From Clostridiales bacterium (GTDB lineage: Bacteria > Bacillota > Clostridia > Oscillospirales > Oscillospiraceae): a stretch of DNA of 8,091 nucleotides. Position 1 is the stretch's first letter. Each line of letters starts with the position of its first letter. Location of the stretch: NCBI GenBank assembly GCA_902363045.1, contig CABIYX010000046.1, positions 1 through 8,091 on the forward strand. Direction: 5' to 3'. Below are positions 1 to 5,702 of the stretch, piece after piece. Both the position numbers and the translations under genes were made by a program. The notes beneath the pieces are model-generated. The model saw only the letters and a program-made list of their open reading frames with translations. It ran no database searches and was not told the DNA's origin.

Positions 1-39
1 CTCTCATTCTAACAGCTTTGGCAACGATGCGGAAAAAGA

Positions 40-56
40 CACGGCTGGCTGCCGTG
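40..56 (+). other. Intron RNA hairpin upstream of the maturase ORF
   Basis: Bases CACGGC (40-45) and GCCGTG (51-56) are perfectly complementary around a five-base loop TGGCT. No T tract follows, so this is not a terminator. It sits just before the maturase ORF inside the intron, where the end of domain III or the base of domain IV is expected. I take it as part of the ribozyme fold. Which domain it belongs to cannot be decided without the missing 5' half. Confidence 0.5.
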
Positions 57-97
57 CCTTAGACCGTAAATACATTGTAATAGGAGAGTGATGCCTT

Positions 98-1621
98 ATG
101 ACCAGAAAAAAGAAACAACTGCTATGTGAGGAAAATCTGCGACATAACGAGTATTACGGAATGCAAGATACCTTCGATAATCTATATGCTGCCAGTAAGA
201 ATGGTGAGGTGTTTACAGACCTCATGTCTATCGTCCTTCAAAGGGAAAACATTCTGCTGGCATACAGAAATATCAAGAAAAACACAGGAAGTAAAACGTG
301 TGGAACAGATAAACTCACAATCAGGGACATTGGAAAGTGCTCCCCTGATGAAGTAGTTGAAAAAGTGAGATTTATTGTAAACGGAAGTGAGCATGGTTAT
401 CGTCCTAAGCCAGTCAGGCGAAAGGAGATACCGAAGCCATACGACCCGAGCAAGACAAGACCCTTAGGCATTCCATGCATCTGGGACAGGTTAATCCAAC
501 AATGTATTAAGCAGGTAATGGAGCCGGTATGTGAAGCTAAGTTCAGTGAGAACAGCTATGGCTTTAGACCGAACCATTCCGTAGAAAACGCTATTGCCAG
601 AAGTTATAAACTGTTACAGCAAGCAAACCTGCACTATGTCATTGAATTCGATATTAAAGGATTTTTTGACAATGTGAACCATGCAAAGCTGATTCGGCAG
701 ATTTGGGCAATGGGGATTCACGATAAGGCGCTTATATTTGTGCTTCGGAGAATACTGACAGCACAGATAAAACTTGAGGACGGAACATTTATTACGCCTG
801 ATAAGGGAACACCACAGGGTGGAATCATTTCTCCACTCCTTGCAAACATCGTTCTTAACGAACTCGACCACTGGGTTGAAAGCCAATGGCAATGGAGTCC
901 GATATGCAAAAGAAATGTCAGACCTGAAAACGGGTACAGACAGGCGAAAAAGTCCAACCTCAAAGAGATGTTCATTGTTCGATATGCGGACGACTTTCGG
1001 ATTTACTGTAGAACGAAAGATACTGCTGAACGGACAATGCACGCAGTTATACAGTGGTTAAGAGAAAGGCTGAAACTGGAAATCTCAGAAAAGAAAACAA
1101 GGATTATCAATGTCAGAAATCATTACTCAGACTTCCTTGGGTTCAAGATGAAAGTTCACAGGAAAGGCAACAAGCTGGTGGTAATTTCATACATCGCTGA
1201 TAAGAATTTTGACCACAAGCGCCAGAAGCTGAAAACACAGGCAAAACGGATTGTCCATCCCCGAAAAATCTATGGAGAACAGGGTGAAATCAGGCTCTAT
1301 AACAGTATGGTCACAGGAATGCAGAATTATTACTGCATTGCCACCCATATCAACCATGATTGCGCAATACTAAATCGTGCAGTTATGACACTGCTCACAA
1401 ATAGGCTTAGTACCCGTAACGGGAATCGATTGGTTAAAACCGGACGGGAATTGACTGAGTTTGAAAGAAGCCGATTTGGAAAATCCAAAATGATGCGATA
1501 TGTTGCAGGCACAAATGAGCCAGTATATCCTATTGGCTACACGCAACACAAGAATCCTTTATTCCGTAAAAAAAACATGGAATTACTACACTCCAGAGGG
1601 GCGGGAAGGCATTCACAATAA
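98..1621 (+). CDS. ltrA: Group II intron-encoded reverse transcriptase/maturase (LtrA-like), frameshifted near its C-terminus
   Basis: This multifunctional intron protein binds the intron RNA, helps it splice, and copies it into DNA during mobility. Seen in the 507-aa product: N-terminal RT-0/RT-1 region, then a G-TPQGG-type motif with PQGG at residues 239-242, the catalytic YADDF at 296-300 with both Asp intact, and a maturase/thumb (X) region at about 340-450 that includes the segment around TGMQNYY. The start at ATG 98 is preceded by AGGAGAG (82-88) at 9-base spacing. Residue 491 falls in an A8 run (1568-1575). After it the frame encodes only ~17 unrelated residues before the stop, while the +1 frame continues with the expected HNH tail. 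With one A fewer, the protein would be 626 aa, a normal length for an endonuclease-bearing maturase. RT and maturase parts look intact, so splicing help may survive, but DNA cleavage should be lost unless frame is restored. Confidence 0.93.
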   Translation: MTRKKKQLLCEENLRHNEYYGMQDTFDNLYAASKNGEVFTDLMSIVLQRENILLAYRNIKKNTGSKTCGTDKLTIRDIGKCSPDEVVEKVRFIVNGSEHGYRPKPVRRKEIPKPYDPSKTRPLGIPCIWDRLIQQCIKQVMEPVCEAKFSENSYGFRPNHSVENAIARSYKLLQQANLHYVIEFDIKGFFDNVNHAKLIRQIWAMGIHDKALIFVLRRILTAQIKLEDGTFITPDKGTPQGGIISPLLANIVLNELDHWVESQWQWSPICKRNVRPENGYRQAKKSNLKEMFIVRYADDFRIYCRTKDTAERTMHAVIQWLRERLKLEISEKKTRIINVRNHYSDFLGFKMKVHRKGNKLVVISYIADKNFDHKRQKLKTQAKRIVHPRKIYGEQGEIRLYNSMVTGMQNYYCIATHINHDCAILNRAVMTLLTNRLSTRNGNRLVKTGRELTEFERSRFGKSKMMRYVAGTNEPVYPIGYTQHKNPLFRKKNMELLHSRGAGRHSQ

Positions 1622-1979
1622 CCTACGAATCAATATGGCCATTCTGCTCTCGCTTATGCGGAAGCCACCCTATGGCTATAGCGCGGAATATGCAGATAAC
1701 AGAATATCACTATTCTCTGCTCAATGGGGAAAATGTGCTGTTACCGGTGAAGAATTCTCAAGTACACATGAGATTCACTGTCATCACAAACTGCCCCGGT
1801 ATCTTGGAGGCGATGATTCCTATGGGAATCTTATTTTAGTGAAGGATTCTGTACACAAGTTGATTCATGCCATCAATGCAGATACAATCGCAAAATATTT
1901 GGAACTCCTACAGCTTGACAAGAGCCAGCTCAAAAAGGTAAATACGCTCCGTGAGTTGGCGTCTCTGCCGTTAATCTAA
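1576..1979 (+). pseudogene. Out-of-frame C-terminal HNH endonuclease domain of the intron maturase
   Basis: This is the continuation of the maturase in the +1 frame. It begins with the conserved-looking stretch WNYYTPEGREGIHNN, passes through NRISLFSAQWGKC, and reaches an HNH signature: Cys codon at 1734, HCHH at 1776-1787, then a GG-D-YGNL segment and VHKLIHA. In related intron proteins this En domain nicks the second strand of the target DNA. Sequence conservation is good on both sides of the A8 run, so the break appears recent or is an artefact. An internal ATG at 1635 is in frame, but the only purine-rich stretch (GGGAAGG, 1603-1609) is about 25 bases upstream, too far for a normal ribosome binding site. 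I therefore do not regard this as an independent gene. Confidence 0.85.
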
Positions 1980-2057
1980 TCTCTCACTAATCAACACAAC
2001 ACAGTATTTCTATGACAGGTTTGATTGTTTAGACAACGAAATCTACTAACCGATGGA
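1980..2057 (+). other. Non-coding intron segment between maturase ORF and domain V
   Basis: This stretch follows the HNH stop codon and precedes domain V. It should contain the end of domain IV and the joining strand to domain V. I find no ORF, no strong hairpin and no promoter-like element in it. Confidence 0.6.
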
Positions 2058-2091
2058 ACGCCGTGTGCGGTGAAAGTCGCATGCACGGTGT
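2058..2091 (+). ncRNA. Group II intron domain V (catalytic hairpin)
   Basis: This is a 34-base hairpin of standard form. ACGCCGTG (2058-2065) pairs with CACGGTGT (2084-2091) with a single G-U pair. A two-base bulge follows at 2082-2083, and the upper stem TGCGG/TCGCA closes on a GAAA-containing loop. Length, bulge and loop match the canonical domain V. The positions that usually read AGC, the metal-binding catalytic triad, read CGC here (2059-2061). Confidence 0.93.
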
Positions 2092-2140
2092 GAAGTGGGG
2101 GAAAAGCCTGAGATGATATCAGGGGCTTACCTATCACTAT
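2092..2140 (+). ncRNA. Group II intron domain VI with branch-point A and 3' splice site
   Basis: The arms GTGGGGG...AGCCTGA and TCAGG..GGCT..ACCTATCAC can pair, capped by a GATGATA-type loop. In the distal strand, A2133 is left unpaired eight bases before the proposed 3' end, which is the expected place for the branch-point adenosine that attacks the 5' splice site. The intron would end with CACTAT at 2140. The fold was drawn by hand, so individual pairs are approximate. Confidence 0.8.
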
Positions 2141-2376
2141 AAAACTCCGACTTCGTGTATATGCTCAACCAGGCAGGTGGAGACCGTCAGATCCTTGCCA
2201 AGCAGCTGGGCATTTCCACACACCAGCTTAGCTATGTGACACACTCCGGTGAGGGCGAGGGCCTGCTGTTCTATGGCTCCACGATCCTGCCGTTTGTAGA
2301 CCACTTCCCGAAGAACACCGAACTTTACCGCATTATGACCACCAAACCCCAGGAACTGAAAAAGGAGGATGAATGA
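2141..2376 (+). CDS. VirB4-like conjugal transfer ATPase, C-terminal exon (CD1110-type)
   Basis: VirB4 proteins are the conserved ATPases that energise assembly of, and transport through, type IV secretion channels at the inner face of the membrane. Only the last ~78 codons are present. They read, from base 2143, NSDFVYMLNQAGGDRQ, then ILAKQLGISTHQLSYVTHS, and near the end LPFVDHFPKNTELYRIMTTK, a tail I recognise from the VirB4-type ATPases of Tn1549/CTn4-like elements. The Walker motifs would be upstream, outside the window. The first codon is split by the intron and reads NAA, so Lys, Glu or Gln after splicing. In unspliced RNA the junction gives TAA at 2140-2142, so translation cannot run from intron into exon in this frame. 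In-frame GTG 2155 and ATG 2161 have no ribosome binding site. The stop overlaps the next gene by 4 bases. Confidence 0.9.
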
Positions 2377-2381
2377 TGATG
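2364..2381 (+). promoter_or_regulatory. Ribosome binding site with three tandem ATG codons
   Basis: GGAGG (2364-2368) precedes ATGATGATG (2373-2381). Spacing is 4 bases to the first ATG, 7 to the second and 10 to the third. The second (2376) or third (2379) therefore fits a normal initiation distance better than the first, which overlaps the VirB4 stop codon. Confidence 0.6.
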
Positions 2382-2756
2382 AACCCCAACATTTTGAATA
2401 GAACCCCGCTGATGTTTTTTGACAGGGCGGTAAATGCCCAGCGCAGCCAGCTGCTTACAGTCATGGCCGATGCGGTAAGTGAGTGCCGCACGGCGGCAGA
2501 TCAGGCAGCCGAACTGAATGAGACCGGTCAGGTGGGGCTGCTCCGTCTGGCAGAGGTCTGGAGTGCCATCCGTGCCAAGGAAGGCATGGGCGGTCTGGTT
2601 CTGGAAGGAACCGAAGCGAAGATCCTGTCCGATGTGGTGGCACAGTTTTATGCCTACCTGTCCGGCTGTATGTTCAACGATCCTGTGGGGATGGCCATTT
2701 ATGCAGAGCTGCACTACATGATGTCCTCCCTCATGCTGGGAGAATGGTTTGAATAA
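2373..2756 (+). CDS. Conserved conjugative-element protein of about 127 aa (possibly DUF3851)
   Basis: This is a short, soluble-looking, mostly helical protein without a signal peptide, membrane segment or recognisable catalytic motif. It starts with MNPNILNRTPLMFFDRAVN after one or two possible extra Met and ends with a hydrophobic Met-rich stretch (HYMMSSLMLGEWFE). Its place, between the VirB4-like ATPase and the CHAP hydrolase, matches a conserved small gene at that position in Tn1549/CTn4-like elements, which I recall as DUF3851; I hold the family name with only moderate confidence. It overlaps the VirB4 stop by 4 bases (ATGA) and its own end overlaps the next start by 8, so it is probably translationally coupled on both sides. 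Function is unknown; a cytoplasmic accessory role in transfer is inferred from context only. Confidence 0.8.
   Translation: MMMNPNILNRTPLMFFDRAVNAQRSQLLTVMADAVSECRTAADQAAELNETGQVGLLRLAEVWSAIRAKEGMGGLVLEGTEAKILSDVVAQFYAYLSGCMFNDPVGMAIYAELHYMMSSLMLGEWFE
2738..2751 (+). promoter_or_regulatory. Ribosome binding site deciding a TTG start for the CHAP hydrolase
   Basis: GGGAG at 2738-2742 lies 6 bases before TTG 2749. The only nearby ATG (2744) is in another frame. The protein sequence from this point (NKEPRLRFTDEERADP) has the form I remember for the N-terminus of this family, so TTG initiation, coupled to the end of the preceding gene, is the best choice. Confidence 0.6.
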
Positions 2757-4485
2757 GGAACCGCGCCTGCGCTTTACCGATGAGGAACGGGCTGACCCTG
2801 CACTGGAAAAGCCGATCCGTAAAGCGGAGAAAGCTGCGGCCAGAGCAGATAAGGCGCAGGAGAATATTCCAAAGAAAAAGGTCAGGCAGATGGTCATTGA
2901 CCCGGACACCGGGAAAAAGACCTCGAAGCTGACCTTTGAGGACAAGAAAAAGCCCCCCTCCAAAGTTTCTCAAGGGGTCAAAGAAGCTCCCGTCCATCTG
3001 GTCGCGGGCAAGCTCCATAAAGAGATCCGGGAAACAGAACAGGACAATGTGGGCGTGGAAAGCGCCCACAAGTCCGAGGAGGCGGTGGAGACCGGCGCTT
3101 ATCTGGTGCGGGAGGGCTACCGTAGTCACAAGCTGAAGCCGTACCGCAAAGCAGCCCAGGCAGAGCGTCAACTGGAAAAGGCTAATGTAAATGTCCTGTA
3201 CCAGAAATCCTTGCAGGAAAATCCCCAGTTTTCCAGCAATCCTCTTTCCCGCTGGCAGCAAAAGCAGGCCATCAAAAAGCAGTATGCCGCTGCTAAGCGC
3301 ACCGGTCAGACTGCAGGAAATACCGCCCAGGCTGCGTCCAAAACCGGAAAAGCCGCAAGGACGGTAAAAGAAAAGGCACAGCAGGCAGGGGCATTCGTCA
3401 TGCGCCACAAGAAAGGTTTCCTGATCGCAGGAGTTTTGTTCCTCATCGCCTGTATGCTGATGAATACCATGTCCTCTTGTTCCATGATGGCGCAGAGCAT
3501 CGGTTCCGTTCTCTCCGGCACCACCTATCCGTCGGATGACCCGGAAATGCTGGCAGTGGAAGCAGATTATGCAGCCAGAGAAGCCCAGTTGCAGGAGGAA
3601 ATTGACAACATCGAAAGCAGCCACCCAGGGTATGACGAGTATCGCTATGACCTTGGCATGATCGGCCATGACCCTCATGAGCTGGCGGCATTTCTCTCTG
3701 CTGTCTTGCAGGGCTATACCCGACAAAGCGCTCAGGCAGAGCTGGCGCGTGTGTTTGCAGCACAGTATCAACTGACGCTTACCGAGGAAGTGGAAATCCG
3801 CTACCGCACGGAGACTTCCACCGACCCGGAGACCGGCGAGACCACCTCAGAAGAAGTACCCTATGAGTATTACATTCTGAATGTGAAACTCACCAGCAAG
3901 CCCATTTCTGCTGTGGCGTCGGAGTTATTGACCCCGGAGCAGATGGAAATGTATCAGGTCTACCGACAGACCATGGGCAATAAACCGCTGTTGTTTGGCG
4001 GCGGTTCCCCTGATACCAGCGGCTCGGAAGATCTGTCTGGTGTGCAGTTCATTAACGGCACCCGCCCCGGCAATCCGCAGCTGGTGGAACTGGCGAAAAG
4101 TCAGGTGGGCAATGTGGGCGGTTATCCCTACTGGAGCTGGTATGGCTTTGACAGCCGCGTGGAATGGTGCGCCTGCTTTGTATCCTGGTGCTATAACCAG
4201 GCAGGAAAAAGTGAGCCGCGCTTTGCAGGCTGTGAGTGGCAGGGTGTTCCGTGGTTCCAGTCTCATGGACAGTGGGGCGCACGGGGATATGAGAACATCG
4301 CCCCCGGTGATGCCATTTTCTTTGATTGGGATCTGGATGGTTCCGCAGACCATGTGGGAATTGTTGTCGGTACCGATGGCAGCCGTGTTTATACCGTGGA
4401 GGGAAATTCCGGCGATGCCTGCAAGATCAAGAGTTATGACCTGAATTATCAGAGTATCAAGGGCTACGGCCTGATGAACTGGTAA
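2749..4485 (+). CDS. Membrane-anchored CHAP-domain peptidoglycan hydrolase of the transfer apparatus (CD1108-type)
   Basis: This likely opens the cell wall locally so the conjugation channel can cross it, the role played by VirB1/CwlT-type enzymes. The 578-aa protein has three parts. A highly charged, Lys/Glu/Ala-rich N-terminal region of ~220 residues should be cytoplasmic. A single membrane segment spans about 224-242. The outer part has a Glu-rich stretch and a middle region of unknown fold, followed by a C-terminal CHAP domain from about residue 440. Candidate catalytic residues are Cys474 (EWCACFVSW), His535 (ADHVGIV) and Glu551 (VEGNSG). Tn916 CwlT carries a muramidase plus a NlpC/P60 peptidase; here I see only the CHAP peptidase/amidase module, and no clear lysozyme motif in the middle. 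The TTG start is chosen for its ribosome binding site. A 29-base gap separates it from the next gene. Confidence 0.9.
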   Translation: MNKEPRLRFTDEERADPALEKPIRKAEKAAARADKAQENIPKKKVRQMVIDPDTGKKTSKLTFEDKKKPPSKVSQGVKEAPVHLVAGKLHKEIRETEQDNVGVESAHKSEEAVETGAYLVREGYRSHKLKPYRKAAQAERQLEKANVNVLYQKSLQENPQFSSNPLSRWQQKQAIKKQYAAAKRTGQTAGNTAQAASKTGKAARTVKEKAQQAGAFVMRHKKGFLIAGVLFLIACMLMNTMSSCSMMAQSIGSVLSGTTYPSDDPEMLAVEADYAAREAQLQEEIDNIESSHPGYDEYRYDLGMIGHDPHELAAFLSAVLQGYTRQSAQAELARVFAAQYQLTLTEEVEIRYRTETSTDPETGETTSEEVPYEYYILNVKLTSKPISAVASELLTPEQMEMYQVYRQTMGNKPLLFGGGSPDTSGSEDLSGVQFINGTRPGNPQLVELAKSQVGNVGGYPYWSWYGFDSRVEWCACFVSWCYNQAGKSEPRFAGCEWQGVPWFQSHGQWGARGYENIAPGDAIFFDWDLDGSADHVGIVVGTDGSRVYTVEGNSGDACKIKSYDLNYQSIKGYGLMNW

Positions 4486-4514
4486 CAGAGATTTTTTAGA
4501 AGGAGTGATAGACG

Positions 4515-4766
4515 ATGGCAAAGAACAAAATTGAACGAATTGACCAGGAGATTACAAAGGTCCGCGAGAAGATCGCAGAGTATCAGGAAAAGCTCAAAGC
4601 GCTGGAGGCACAGAAAACCGAGGCAGAAAATCTGGAGATCGTCCAGATGGTGCGCGCCCTGCGTATGACACCGGCTCAGCTGAGCGCCATGCTGTCCGGC
4701 GGCACAGTTCCCGGCAGTATGGTGGATGACAACAACGAACAGGAGGAAAACAGCTATGAGGAATAA
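4515..4766 (+). CDS. DUF4315 family coiled-coil protein
   Basis: This 83-aa protein is dominated by a heptad-like coiled coil over residues ~4-40 ([19 protein letters not shown] and onward), followed by a short helical segment ([14 protein letters not shown]) and an acidic, flexible tail. It matches the DUF4315 family, found next to DUF4366 proteins in Firmicutes conjugative elements. The start is well supported: AAGGAG at 4500-4505 with 9-base spacing to ATG 4515. It ends inside the next gene (11-base overlap), so the two products are probably made in a fixed ratio and may act together. No enzymatic function is evident. The coiled coil points to dimerisation or to binding another element protein, which is inference. 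Confidence 0.88.
   Translation: MAKNKIERIDQEITKVREKIAEYQEKLKALEAQKTEAENLEIVQMVRALRMTPAQLSAMLSGGTVPGSMVDDNNEQEENSYEE
4741..4758 (+). promoter_or_regulatory. Ribosome binding site fixing the start of the DUF4366 gene
   Basis: A perfect AGGAGG (4741-4746) stands 9 bases before ATG 4756. A further in-frame ATG at 4726 would add ten residues ([10 protein letters not shown]) in front of the signal peptide and has no such site. ATG 4756 also gives a standard signal peptide. Confidence 0.8.
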
Positions 4767-5511
4767 ACGACTGCTCCGAACACTTTCTGCCCTTTGCCTG
4801 ACGCTGGTTCTGGCATCGGGCTTTACCGTTCCCGCTTTTGCCCAGGGCGCAGCGCCGCCCCCGGCAGAGGATACCACCAATGACAGTAATGTGGTGGTGG
4901 AAGAACCCGAAAAAGCGCCTCCGCTGACCCCGGATGGCAACGCCGCTCTGGTGGATGATTTTGGTGGCAACAAGCAGCTCATTACCGTTACCACCAAGGC
5001 AGGCAACTATTTTTATATCCTGATCGACAGGGCCAACGAGGATAAAAAGACTGCTGTTCACTTTCTGAACCAGGTGGATGAAGCGGACCTGATGGCGCTG
5101 ATGGAAGATGGAAATGCCAAAGAAGAGCCGCCTGCTGTGTGCAGCTGCACGAAGAAATGTGAAGCAGGGGCAGTCAATACGGCCTGTCCGGTCTGTGTAA
5201 CGGATAAGAGTAAATGTACGGGAAAAGCACCGGAACCTCCGGCAGAAACACCGGAGCCGGAAAAAGAGAAGCCTGCCGGACTGAACCCGGCTGCGCTGAT
5301 CCTTCTGCTGGCTCTGCTGGGTGGCGGTGGCGTATTTGCCTACTTGAAACTCGTTAAGAATAAGCCTAAGACTAAGGGCAATGACAGTCTGGACGATTAT
5401 GATTATGGCGAGGAAGATTCCGAGGAATGGGAAACCGAGGATGAGGAGTCGGACGAGCCTGACGCTGACGGGGGCAGCGCAGAAGAAGATGACGAGGACA
5501 GCGTGAAATGA
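4756..5511 (+). CDS. DUF4366 family secreted/membrane-anchored protein (CD1107-type)
   Basis: This 251-aa envelope protein is found in Tn1549/CTn4-like elements. It has a signal peptide with a basic start (MRNKRLLR), a hydrophobic core and probable cleavage after AFA (residue 29). The conserved core (about 55-115) contains [18 protein letters not shown] and [13 protein letters not shown] six-cysteine cluster follows: Cys129, 131, 135, 144, 147 and 154 (C-x-C-x3-C...C-x2-C-x6-C). Then come a Pro/Glu linker, a membrane segment at about 179-198, and a strongly acidic tail of ~45 residues. The basic residues right after the membrane segment ([10 protein letters not shown]) predict that the core faces outside and the acidic tail faces the cytoplasm. 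Its function is not known. The last 4 bases overlap the next start. An accessory role in the transfer channel or mating-pair surface is inferred from context. Confidence 0.88.
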   Translation: MRNKRLLRTLSALCLTLVLASGFTVPAFAQGAAPPPAEDTTNDSNVVVEEPEKAPPLTPDGNAALVDDFGGNKQLITVTTKAGNYFYILIDRANEDKKTAVHFLNQVDEADLMALMEDGNAKEEPPAVCSCTKKCEAGAVNTACPVCVTDKSKCTGKAPEPPAETPEPEKEKPAGLNPAALILLLALLGGGGVFAYLKLVKNKPKTKGNDSLDDYDYGEEDSEEWETEDEESDEPDADGGSAEEDDEDSVK

Positions 5512-5702
5512 CCCGTTTCACAGACAGTTCCTATGAACGCATGATGACACGCAGGCCGGAGGGCGGGAAGAAAACTTCCCGTCCTCCCTCTTTACCCCCA
5601 AGCCACCCCTGTTATGGCTGCGGGAATTATGGAAGTCCCTGCGTAGGCGTCTGCCACCGGGAAATGGAACGATGGCTCAAAGAAAGGAAACGAAAAAAAT
5701 GA
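5508..5702 (+). CDS. Small Cys4 protein, hypothetical
   Basis: I recognise no named family. The 64-aa product has a basic N-terminal segment ([20 protein letters not shown]), a Pro/Ser linker, and a cysteine motif in [20 protein letters not shown]: Cys35, 38, 45 and 49, spaced C-x2-C-x6-C-x3-C, with flanking His34 and His50. It ends in a very basic tail (KERKRKK). The four Cys suggest a small zinc-binding module, and the basic ends would suit nucleic-acid binding, but both are inference. It starts at an ATGA overlap with the DUF4366 gene; GAGGA at 5494-5498 is a fair ribosome binding site. It also overlaps the next gene by 4 bases. A strong RNA hairpin lies within its linker codons. It is not the cysteine-rich VLP family, whose pattern differs. 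Confidence 0.72.
   Translation: MTRFTDSSYERMMTRRPEGGKKTSRPPSLPPSHPCYGCGNYGSPCVGVCHREMERWLKERKRKK
5558..5587 (+). other. Strong 13-bp stem-loop inside the small Cys4 gene
   Basis: GGAGGGCGGGAAG (5558-5570) pairs along its whole length with CTTCCCGTCCTCC (5575-5587), with one G-U pair, around an AAAA loop. It is followed by CTCTTTACC, which holds only a three-base T run, so it is at best a weak terminator. It lies in codons for the Gly/Lys/Ser/Pro linker, the least constrained part of the protein. Possible roles are partial attenuation, a transcript-stability or processing element, or a translational brake between operon halves. Confidence 0.7.

Larger units (their letters stand above)
1..2140 (+). 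mobile_element. Group II intron, 5' part cut off by window edge, inserted in virB4-like gene
   Basis: A self-splicing retroelement holding a reverse-transcriptase/maturase ORF, followed by a clear domain V (2058-2091) and domain VI. The 3' end is placed at 2140: the intron would end in AT (the expected AY), a candidate bulged A lies at 2133, eight bases from the end, and reading resumes in a VirB4-like protein exactly after this point. The first two exon bases supply codon positions 2 and 3, so the insertion is in phase 1. Only the last ~97 bases before the ORF are present; domain I with its exon-binding sites lies outside the window, so the 5' boundary and target pairing cannot be read. The intron is AT-richer than the flanking operon, which suggests arrival from a different host background. 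The structural class is not settled. Confidence 0.93.

Noticed and set aside
1500..1979. Separate HNH endonuclease gene starting at 1500
   Set aside because: The first ~25 codons overlap the RT frame and encode unrelated residues. The conserved part begins only after the A8 run, as expected for the tail of one frameshifted protein.
2731..3771. Minus-strand open frame of 346 codons
   Set aside because: It is opposite the CHAP hydrolase gene and explained by its codon bias; the product shows no coherent domain and the frame has no supporting ribosome binding site or neighbours.
4726..4755. Upstream ATG 4726 as the start of the DUF4366 protein
   Set aside because: It lacks a good ribosome binding site and adds a charged stretch before the signal peptide; ATG 4756 has a perfect AGGAGG at 9 bases.
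5558..5593. Intrinsic transcription terminator
   Set aside because: The stem is strong enough, but it is followed by only three T in a row and then CCCC, and it lies within a gene with more operon genes downstream.
5672..5698. Upstream ATG 5672 as the start of the 230-aa membrane protein
   Set aside because: It would lie inside the Cys4 gene and put nine mostly polar residues before the membrane segment. ATG 5699 overlaps the preceding stop in the pattern used across this operon.
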